Shown here: piece by piece, positions 1 through 4,585 of the stretch
Layout of the letters: each line of letters begins with the position of its first letter
Position numbering within the stretch: position 1 is the first letter of the stretch
DNA from: Candidatus Magasanikbacteria bacterium CG_4_10_14_0_2_um_filter_41_10
Lineage (GTDB): Bacteria > Patescibacteriota > Patescibacteriia > Magasanikbacterales > UBA922
NCBI GenBank assembly: GCA_002792995.1
Contig: PFPJ01000009.1
Coordinates: 1-5,547, forward strand
Length of the DNA: 5,547 bases
Reading direction: 5' to 3'
Translations under genes and position numbers: made by a program
Notes under the pieces: generated by a model
Told to the model about the DNA's origin: nothing
What the model saw: the letters and a program-made list of their open reading frames with translations, nothing else
Database searches by the model: none

Positions 1-1142
1 AAGGCCAAGATGGTCGTTATTATTTCATTCTTCCGAGTAGCACCAAGAATACGGTCATCAAGAAAAAAAATGTCACGATTTATTTTCGGGAATCACTGGA
101 CTTGTCCCAAAGTGCACGGAAAGGGGTGGATGCTGGGATGGCCACAAAGAAGACGGTAAAAAGAAAATCTCAAGAATTCTTTTCATTTTTACACTCATTT
201 ATTGAAGAAAAGAATATTGATGCTGTGATTGCACAAAATTTTCATGTGGGACTGCCTCCGTCATACAGTTTACTTCTCAACATGATCTGTCATGCAAAAG
301 ATGTTCCACTTTTTTTGCAACTCCACTCTTTTGCGACCAAAGAACTGCAAACGGAACTTATCAATAGTCTTTTTTGGGAAAAGATAATTTGTGTCAGTAA
401 AAGTATCGCAGGCGATGTCTTCCAAAAAGGGGCAAATATCAAAAGTTTGACTACAAAATATCTCGGCGTGAATACAAAAGAATTCAATCAGCGTGTGGAT
501 ACCAAATGGTTGAAAAAGAAACTTGCCTTGCCGCAAGACACAAAAATAATTTTGTGTGCTTCTCGAATTTTGCATGGGTACACAGATATTATTCAAGAAA
601 AAGGGTTTATCGACCTGCTCGATGCGTTTTCAAAAATAGCGTATCAAGACACCTCACTTCGTCTCGTTCTCGCTATTGGGAAACCTCCTATGCAGCTCCA
701 TACCCAATTTGAAGATGCGCTCAAAAAACTCGAAGGCTTTATCCAAATTCATGGTGTCGAAGATCAGGTCATCGTTCGCACATTCAAACTCGAAGAAATG
801 CCTCGCGTCTACGCTGGTTCGGATGTATTTGTGCTTGCGTCAGAAAACGAAACGTTTGGGCAAGTGTATCTGGAGGCCATGGCATGCGGACTCCCTGTGC
901 TCGGTACAAAGGTAGGGGGCGTTCCAGAAATAATAGAAGATGGTGTCAATGGATACCTCACCATTCCAAATGATGCGAGTCATTTGTCCATCAGGTTGCT
1001 GAGTCTCTTGAATGATACCAGCGTACGTGAATTATTTATTGCAAATGGATTGAAGACCATTGAAAATCGGTTTGATTCAGAAAAAACATTTAAAACACTG
1101 TTTAGTTTCATTGAGAAAACTTTGGGGAAGATAAGAGTCTAA
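1..1142 (+). CDS. Glycosyltransferase, GT4-like (GT-B fold), 5'-truncated by window edge
   Basis: The frame is open from position 3 to the TAA at 1140-1142, giving 379 residues with no start. The TTG at 102 lies inside a continuous coding frame and is not a convincing start. Numbering from the first full codon, the C-terminal nucleotide-sugar domain is clear. ASRILHG (about 186-192) is followed by EKGFIDLLDAF (about 199-209), with Arg189 and Lys200 at the usual phosphate-binding places. Next comes YAGSDVFVLAS and then the E-x7-E signature with Glu283 and Glu291 (ENETFGQVYLEAMACG), followed by a GGVPEII motif. The N-terminal half fits the acceptor-side Rossmann domain. From the family, it should move a sugar from an NDP-sugar to a glycan or lipid acceptor at the cytoplasmic membrane face, as in envelope polysaccharide synthesis. 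The acceptor and sugar cannot be read from sequence. Family-typical length suggests a few dozen N-terminal residues are missing. Confidence 0.93.
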   Translation, partial: GQDGRYYFILPSSTKNTVIKKKNVTIYFRESLDLSQSARKGVDAGMATKKTVKRKSQEFFSFLHSFIEEKNIDAVIAQNFHVGLPPSYSLLLNMICHAKDVPLFLQLHSFATKELQTELINSLFWEKIICVSKSIAGDVFQKGANIKSLTTKYLGVNTKEFNQRVDTKWLKKKLALPQDTKIILCASRILHGYTDIIQEKGFIDLLDAFSKIAYQDTSLRLVLAIGKPPMQLHTQFEDALKKLEGFIQIHGVEDQVIVRTFKLEEMPRVYAGSDVFVLASENETFGQVYLEAMACGLPVLGTKVGGVPEIIEDGVNGYLTIPNDASHLSIRLLSLLNDTSVRELFIANGLKTIENRFDSEKTFKTLFSFIEKTLGKIRV

Positions 1143-1355
1143 ATAGACGAAGACGGGAATCTTGTCTTCTAACCACAGAAACATATCAATACACCTGAAC
1201 AAAAGGAAAAGAAGCAAAAAAGGCCGGATGCTATTGCGCTCGGTGTGGTATTTGGGTTGATTTTTGGCGTTGTCTTTGGAAAAGATGTGTTTGGAAATGT
1301 TGGGCTCGGGATTGCGATCGGTGCTGCGTTTGGGAGTTTGTATGAAAGGAAATAG
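1143..1355 (+). pseudogene. Broken small glycine-zipper membrane protein gene (probable relic)
   Basis: Directly after the glycosyltransferase stop, and in the same frame, the DNA reads IDEDGNLVF, then TAA (1170-1172), then PQKHINTPEQ, a Lys-rich stretch, and a hydrophobic Gly-rich segment ending NVGLGIAIGAAFGSLYERK and TAG (1353-1355). The C-terminal part has repeated G-x3-G spacing and a basic tail, as in small glycine-zipper membrane proteins with one helical hairpin. There is no ATG, GTG or TTG in frame between the TAA and the hydrophobic region, and none before the TAA either. The acidic DEDGNLVF piece reads like the start of the same protein, so one substitution (for example GAA to TAA) plus loss of the start would explain what is seen. 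Other possibilities are a non-canonical start (ATC 1185 or ATT 1233) or a sequencing error. The TAG overlaps the ATG of the next gene by 14 bases, an arrangement typical of a former operon. Confidence 0.5.
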
Positions 1356-1722
1356 AGGAAGTGAAGGAGGGGAAAAACGAAAACAAGAGATTTTTAAACT
1401 AGCATTGGAACTTATAGAAAGCGGAGAAACGTTTCCGTTTCCTGGCGTGAGCAAAGCATTTTATGATAAATCAAAAATAGAAGAAGTAGATTTTGTGGAG
1501 ATGGGATTGGTTACGCCTATAGATGAGGTATTGGAAAAATTTCAAAGAGAGGGGATGCAGATTGTGTTGGGGGATGACCCTATGGCTATAAATGTACTAG
1601 TTATACCTGGACCAAATACTAAAACTGATGCTGACAGTTTTTTGATTCAAAATTTGGATATCACTCGTTTTATGGATCCACGAATCATAAAATTGATCGA
1701 GGTCATAAAACGAAAGGTTTAA
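1342..1722 (+). CDS. Hypothetical protein, 126 aa, family not recognised
   Basis: The start is ATG 1342, because GGGAG at 1332-1336 sits five bases upstream; TTG 1264 in the same frame would instead run through the preceding glycine-zipper reading frame. The product is soluble, with no signal peptide or membrane segment. A Lys/Glu-rich helical N-terminus (about 10-27) is followed by ETFPFPGVSKAFYDK. The middle (about 60-72) looks helical, and a beta-like stretch QIVLGDDPMAINVLVIPGP leads to a C-terminal helix rich in Ile and Lys. No catalytic motif is visible. Seven of its 13 isoleucine codons are ATA, against none of 22 in rlmN and about six of roughly 32 in the glycosyltransferase, which suggests a different history. 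It overlaps the relic upstream by 14 bases, so it was probably the second gene of a two-gene unit. No promoter of its own was identified. Function unknown. Confidence 0.75.
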   Translation: MKGNRGSEGGEKRKQEIFKLALELIESGETFPFPGVSKAFYDKSKIEEVDFVEMGLVTPIDEVLEKFQREGMQIVLGDDPMAINVLVIPGPNTKTDADSFLIQNLDITRFMDPRIIKLIEVIKRKV

Positions 1723-1745
1723 CTTTTTAGATGAAGGTCGCCATC

Positions 1746-1774
1746 TTGCAATTTTTTCCTTTTTGTGGTATAGT
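1746..1774 (+). promoter_or_regulatory. Extended -10 promoter for the 64-aa ORF
   Basis: The -35 box is TTGCAA (1746-1751), followed by a 17-base T-rich spacer and the -10 box TATAGT (1769-1774). A TG at 1766-1767 one base before it makes an extended -10. Transcription should start near 1781, about 20 bases ahead of ATG 1801. The layout matches the promoter at 3822-3850. Confidence 0.75.
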
Positions 1775-1790
1775 GATCCACTCCGTTCTA

Positions 1791-1796
1791 AAGGAA
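1791..1796 (+). promoter_or_regulatory. Ribosome binding site for the 64-aa ORF
   Basis: AAGGAA ends four bases before ATG 1801. Together with the promoter and terminator, it supports translation of this short frame. Most other starts in the window lack such a site. Confidence 0.65.
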
Positions 1797-1800
1797 TCAT

Positions 1801-1995
1801 ATGTTGCTCCACAAAGTACTCAAACAACGAAAGAAAGAACAAGGTTTCTCTGAAAATACCGAGGCTACTCCTTATGATACCAGTCAACATACACAAGTGA
1901 GGGGGCGAGATGGATTTCGCGCCAAGCAAAATAGTACGATCGGCGCCGCACGGCAACGAAGTATCGGAAATAGAAACAATAAGCCAGCACGGTAA
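1801..1995 (+). CDS. Small basic protein, 64 aa, unknown function
   Basis: ATG 1801 to TAA 1993-1995 encodes 64 residues with 14 Lys/Arg and 5 Asp/Glu, a net charge of about +9 before counting His. The N-terminus (MLLHKVLKQRKKEQGF) could form a short basic amphipathic helix. The middle is polar, with Ser, Thr and Gln, and the C-terminal half is rich in Arg, Gln and Asn, ending GNRNNKPAR. There is no Cys, signal peptide or membrane segment. The composition suggests a largely disordered nucleic-acid or ribosome-associated protein, but that is inference. It is a single-gene unit: promoter at 1746-1774, AAGGAA ribosome binding site, and a terminator starting 20 bases after the stop. I do not recognise the family. 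A non-coding RNA that merely contains this frame is the alternative, though the placed ribosome binding site argues for coding. Confidence 0.68.
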   Translation: MLLHKVLKQRKKEQGFSENTEATPYDTSQHTQVRGRDGFRAKQNSTIGAARQRSIGNRNNKPAR

Positions 1996-2014
1996 CAAAA
2001 TAAAAAAATAATAC

Positions 2015-2047
2015 AAAACACAGCGGAGACACCGCTGTGTTTTTTTT
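2015..2047 (+). terminator. Rho-independent terminator, probably bidirectional
   Basis: A perfect 12-bp stem (2015-2026 with 2032-2043) has a GC-rich CACAGCGG core and an AGACA loop, and runs into eight T (2040-2047). On the minus strand the same stem ends in TTTT followed by a T-rich tract, so it could also end leftward transcripts arriving past 2060. Confidence 0.92.
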
Positions 2048-2059
2048 GTGCAAAGAGGA

Positions 2060-2179
2060 TTAGGCTTCGTCGCCCATACCTTCTGTTTCTACTGCAGGGA
2101 TAAGATCACGCATAGGATTCTTTAGAATTTGCTGTGGAGAAGTATGCTGTAGAGAGGGGAATACTCTGGAAATTTTTTT
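2060..2179 (-). pseudogene. Orphan 3' end of a protein gene (minus-strand relic)
   Basis: Reading leftward from 2179, 39 codons are open to TAA at 2062-2060. The last part, NPMRDLIPAVETEGMGDEA, preceded by SPQQILK, looks like a genuine acidic protein C-terminus rather than random sequence. A TAG at 2182-2180 closes the frame upstream, and the only Met that could start it leaves 17 residues. The strong hairpin at 2015-2047 lies 12 bases past this stop in the right position for its terminator. My reading is that a convergent gene lost its 5' part when the region now holding the rlmN start was joined here. The parent family is not recognised. A chance open frame cannot be excluded. Confidence 0.42.
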
Positions 2180-2195
2180 CTAGATGTGATATAAC
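2167..2195 (+). promoter_or_regulatory. Possible promoter for rlmN
   Basis: TGGAAA (2167-2172) is a four-of-six -35 match, 17 bases ahead of TATAAC (2190-2195), a five-of-six -10 match. A start near 2202 gives a leader of only about 16 bases before ATG 2218, which would exclude the GTG at 2134 as the start. It is weaker than the other two promoters and overlaps the minus-strand relic. Confidence 0.4.
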
Positions 2196-2217
2196 GAAAT
2201 CATCTATCTTCTGTTAT

Positions 2218-3258
2218 ATGTATAAAAGCCGTGCAGAAACAATTACCGAACTTCTCGGGAATGTCCCCAAATTTCGTTTTGATCAGATCAACAAGGCACT
2301 TTTTGATACGTCTGTTTCGTCGTGGCAAGATGTCACGACACTGCCACTCGCCATGCGGACGACATTGCCAGAGCATATTCCATGGATGAGTATTTCTCTT
2401 GTGAAACTGTTTGAAAGCAAACTCCATGATACATTCAAAGCAGTGTTGACCACGGCAGACAATAAAAATTTTGAATCAGTCCTCATGGCAAATAGAAAAG
2501 GGCAGTGGACGATTTGTGTGTCGAGCCAGATTGGCTGTGCGATGAAATGTACCTTTTGTGCGACAGGCACGATGGGACTCAAGCGCAGTATGCATAGCGA
2601 TGAGATCATGGATCAATATCGTTTTTGGCGAGAATTTTTGCAAACAAAACCAGAATTACCAGAACGTATTTCCAACATTGTGTTCATGGGCATGGGAGAA
2701 CCGATGGCAAATTATGACAATGTCAAACAAGCAATCCATACGTGGTTGAAATATACCGACCTCGGTCCAACAAAAATCATGGTATCGACCGTCGGCGTCT
2801 TATCGCAAATGGAAAAATTGTTGACCGATCCAGAGTGGCCACCCGTGCGTATTACCATTTCACTGCATAGTGCAAACCAAGAACGGCGTGAAGAAATTGT
2901 ACCAACGACAGTGCCAGATTTTATCAAAAAACTTGCGGTGTGGTCACACCGATATCAAGAATTGCTGGGAAATCGTCGACATCATCTCACGTTTGAATAC
3001 ACACTCATCTCTCATATCAATGATACACCTGCTTTGGCGCGCGAGCTCGCGAGCTATATTGTCAAAACGGCAGTCACAAAAGTAAATGTGATTCCATACA
3101 ATCCTGTGTTTGGAAAGACATTCACTCGCACAGAACGAGTGCGTATCGATGCCTTCAAACAAATGTTACGAGATCATGATATCAATGTCACAGAACGAAA
3201 AACCATGGGAGAAGATATTGATGCTGCGTGCGGACAGTTGGCGCTGAGTAGTTCATAA
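2218..3258 (+). CDS. rlmN: 23S rRNA (adenine(2503)-C(2))-methyltransferase RlmN, radical SAM
   Basis: The 346-residue protein from ATG 2218 has every hallmark of RlmN. The N-terminal PKFRFDQI segment is the usual accessory-domain motif. The radical-SAM CxxxCxxC cluster is Cys107, Cys111 and Cys114, within SSQIGCAMKCTFCATG. Cys100 sits seven residues before the cluster and Cys338 lies in GEDIDAACGQL, matching the two catalytic cysteines of E. coli RlmN (C118 and C355). GMGEP (158-162) is the SAM-binding motif, and VIPYNP (291-296) is also conserved. In E. coli the enzyme makes 2-methyladenosine at 23S A2503 and at tRNA A37. GTG 2134 would add 28 residues with no family counterpart and would start upstream of the likely promoter, so ATG 2218 is preferred, although no Shine-Dalgarno sequence precedes it. 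The membrane-protein gene follows after 8 bases, probably on the same transcript. Confidence 0.97.
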   Translation: MYKSRAETITELLGNVPKFRFDQINKALFDTSVSSWQDVTTLPLAMRTTLPEHIPWMSISLVKLFESKLHDTFKAVLTTADNKNFESVLMANRKGQWTICVSSQIGCAMKCTFCATGTMGLKRSMHSDEIMDQYRFWREFLQTKPELPERISNIVFMGMGEPMANYDNVKQAIHTWLKYTDLGPTKIMVSTVGVLSQMEKLLTDPEWPPVRITISLHSANQERREEIVPTTVPDFIKKLAVWSHRYQELLGNRRHHLTFEYTLISHINDTPALARELASYIVKTAVTKVNVIPYNPVFGKTFTRTERVRIDAFKQMLRDHDINVTERKTMGEDIDAACGQLALSSS

Positions 3259-3266
3259 CAATACAT

Positions 3267-3773
3267 ATGAAATATCCTCTCGGATGGTATCTTGGGTTGC
3301 TCTTGGGTATGATGGTGGGTCTCAATGTGCTCGGGCACTTTTTTTTTGTATTGGATACCATGTATTTTCAGTCGCATGAAGATGCCTTGACGACAATGGA
3401 AACATTTCCTACGTCAGATGATTCGTTTGGCACCAATTATTACTATACGAAGACACCCTATTTTTTTCCGTATCAGATATCTGCGCTTGCTGCGTTTTGG
3501 ATTCCCCTCGGATTGGTCTTGTTTTGGAGCATTGCTTACATGAAGACAAAAAAAACCATACGTCGTTTTTTGCAGAGTTTGTTGTTTCCTGTGATATATA
3601 CCCTGGTCAATATCATTTATTTTTTTATGGTCATAGATCCATCGCTCGGGTGGGAATATGAGCTTGGTATGTCTCTATTATTTTTTGGGTGCGGGGCGAT
3701 ATTCGTGTTTGTGGTGGTTGTCAACAGTATATTTTTGCTCCGTGAACGCCGTCGATTGGCTTCGCATCTTTAG
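3267..3773 (+). CDS. Hypothetical four-helix integral membrane protein, 168 aa
   Basis: ATG 3267 lies 8 bases after the rlmN stop, with no Shine-Dalgarno sequence; the frame ends at TAG 3771-3773. Four hydrophobic segments are visible at about 7-29, 71-91, 103-123 and 133-157. The loop between helices 2 and 3 (MKTKKTIRR) and the tail (RERRR) are basic. By the positive-inside rule both termini are therefore cytoplasmic, and the roughly 40-residue loop between helices 1 and 2, rich in Asp, Thr, Tyr and Phe, faces outward. There is no signal peptidase site, no charged residue inside a helix that suggests transport, and no motif I recognise. Co-transcription with rlmN is inferred from spacing only, and a functional link is not implied. 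No hairpin terminator is evident in the 48 bases before the next promoter. Confidence 0.85.
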   Translation: MKYPLGWYLGLLLGMMVGLNVLGHFFFVLDTMYFQSHEDALTTMETFPTSDDSFGTNYYYTKTPYFFPYQISALAAFWIPLGLVLFWSIAYMKTKKTIRRFLQSLLFPVIYTLVNIIYFFMVIDPSLGWEYELGMSLLFFGCGAIFVFVVVVNSIFLLRERRRLASHL

Positions 3774-3821
3774 TGTTGGCGTGTAGAAACAATCAACAAA
3801 GAAAATATTCCCGTTTCCCCC

Positions 3822-3850
3822 TTGCTTTTTATTTCAAAACGTGCTATGCT
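3822..3850 (+). promoter_or_regulatory. Extended -10 promoter for the CxxC-x17-CxxC gene
   Basis: TTGCTT (3822-3827), a 17-base spacer and TATGCT (3845-3850), with TG at 3842-3843 one base before the -10 box. The start should fall near 3857, leaving about 35 bases of leader before ATG 3892. The geometry is identical to the promoter at 1746-1774. Confidence 0.75.
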
Positions 3851-3891
3851 GTGATTTACGTTCTCTATTCATTAAGTACTGAACAGATTAT

Positions 3892-4518
3892 ATGGGCAAT
3901 TTTAACTCATTCAAGAACGACCGAAGTGGCGGAGATAGAGGATTTGGTGGTGGCGGACGCTCATATGGCGACCGAGACCGAGGATCACGACCAAGCTATG
4001 GTGGTGGACGAGACAGTGGATCACGTTCAAGCTATGGCGGACGAAGTGACGGACCAAAGAAAATGTTTCCAGCAACGTGTGATAGTTGTGGGCAACAGTG
4101 TGAAGTTCCTTTCCGACCAAGTGGATCTCAGCCAGTATATTGTAGCAATTGTTTCAAAAGCCAAGGTGGTGGAGACAAGTTTTCATCACGAAAGCCAGAA
4201 CGAAGCTTTGAAAAGAGTTTTGGTGGAGCTCCAACGAGCGCACCATCAAGCGCTGGTATTTCTCAGAAGCAACTTGATTCATTGCACTTGAAAATGGACA
4301 AAATTTTGTCTCTTCTCGAAAGTGGCAAAAAAGCTCCTGTCTTCACTGCAAAGAAAGAAGAAACAGCTGAAGAAAAACCAGCAACAAATAAAACATCAGA
4401 AAAAAAGGCTGAAAAAGCTGAAAAGAAAGAAAAAAAGACCGTAAAGAAAGCAGAGAAAAAAGCTGAAAAGAAAGACGCTCCTGCAAAGAAAAAAGCAGTT
4501 GCGAAAAAGAAAAAGTAA
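3892..4518 (+). CDS. CxxC-x17-CxxC zinc-ribbon protein with RGG-like N-terminus and KAEK tail
   Basis: The 208-residue product has four visible parts. Residues 1-55 are a Gly/Arg/Ser/Tyr low-complexity region with RGG-like and SYGG units, typical of RNA-binding disordered segments. Residues 63-87 are a zinc ribbon: Cys63-x2-Cys66, exactly 17 residues, Cys84-x2-Cys87, with an extra Cys70. This fits the CxxC-x17-CxxC domain (TIGR04272) known mostly from candidate phyla bacteria. Residues about 122-144 form a probable amphipathic helix (ISQKQLDSLHLKMDKILSLL), possibly for self-association. From about 154 the protein is a Lys/Ala/Glu tail, almost all Lys and Ala at the end, resembling histone H1-like tails. 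The cellular role is unknown; binding of RNA or DNA is inferred from composition. It is a single-gene unit with its own promoter and terminator. No Shine-Dalgarno sequence precedes ATG 3892, although the start is fixed by the Gly-rich N-terminus that begins right there. Confidence 0.92.
   Translation: MGNFNSFKNDRSGGDRGFGGGGRSYGDRDRGSRPSYGGGRDSGSRSSYGGRSDGPKKMFPATCDSCGQQCEVPFRPSGSQPVYCSNCFKSQGGGDKFSSRKPERSFEKSFGGAPTSAPSSAGISQKQLDSLHLKMDKILSLLESGKKAPVFTAKKEETAEEKPATNKTSEKKAEKAEKKEKKTVKKAEKKAEKKDAPAKKKAVAKKKK
3982..4040 (+). repeat. Imperfect 36-base repeat in the RGG-like region
   Basis: Bases 3982-4004 and 4018-4040 match at 20 of 23 positions with a period of 36. They encode the GSRPSYGG and GSRSSYGG units (from residues 31 and 43). 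The likely origin is internal duplication within the Gly-rich segment. Confidence 0.7.
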
Positions 4519-4540
4519 TACATATTTCATCGCACGCACA

Positions 4541-4570
4541 AAAAAATGACACCACACGGTGTCATTTTTT
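4541..4570. terminator. Bidirectional Rho-independent terminator between convergent genes
   Basis: A perfect 13-bp stem (4541-4553 with 4558-4570) has the core ATGACACC, an ACAC loop, A-tracts on the left and T-tracts on the right. It provides a U-run for transcripts in both directions. It lies 22 bases after the stop at 4518 and 15 bases past the minus-strand stop at 4586. Confidence 0.92.
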
Positions 4571-4585
4571 ATATAGAGTATATGC

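Noticed and set aside
1149..1169. GAAGAC/GTCTTC inverted repeat after the glycosyltransferase
   Set aside because: A 6-bp stem with a 9-base loop and no T-run; it lies within the relic coding sequence, so it is probably incidental.
1264..1341. TTG start extending the 126-residue protein by 26 residues
   Set aside because: It overlaps the glycine-zipper frame, has Leu/Arg-rich content unlike the rest, and ATG 1342 has a well-placed ribosome binding site.
1729..1757. Possible terminator after the 126-residue gene
   Set aside because: Only a 5-bp stem (AGATG with CATCT) and an 8-base loop, with the T-run displaced and overlapping the promoter spacer. Too weak to call.
1597..2016. 139-codon minus-strand frame
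   Set aside because: It crosses the promoter, the 64-residue gene and part of the 126-residue gene with no motif, consistent with an antisense shadow.
2134..2217. GTG start extending rlmN by 28 residues
   Set aside because: The extension has no RlmN counterpart, overlaps the minus-strand relic and would begin upstream of the likely promoter.
3040..3055. Overlapping 12-bp palindromes (CGCGAGCTCGCG and AGCTCGCGAGCT)
   Set aside because: Striking in an AT-leaning genome, but it lies in the middle of rlmN and encodes an ordinary Ala-Arg-Glu-Leu-Ala-Ser helix. A single occurrence gives no sign of a site with a function.
3773..4291. 172-codon plus-strand open frame overlapping the CxxC gene
   Set aside because: It runs in another frame through the Gly/Arg-repeat coding region, gives His/Asp/Val-rich sequence without domain sense, and is longer only because that region is low in stops. 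The in-phase CxxC motif favours the frame from 3892.
4263..4523. Phe/Ser-rich minus-strand frame
   Set aside because: It is the antisense of the Lys/Ala/Glu-coding tract; AAA and AAG read as Phe and Leu.
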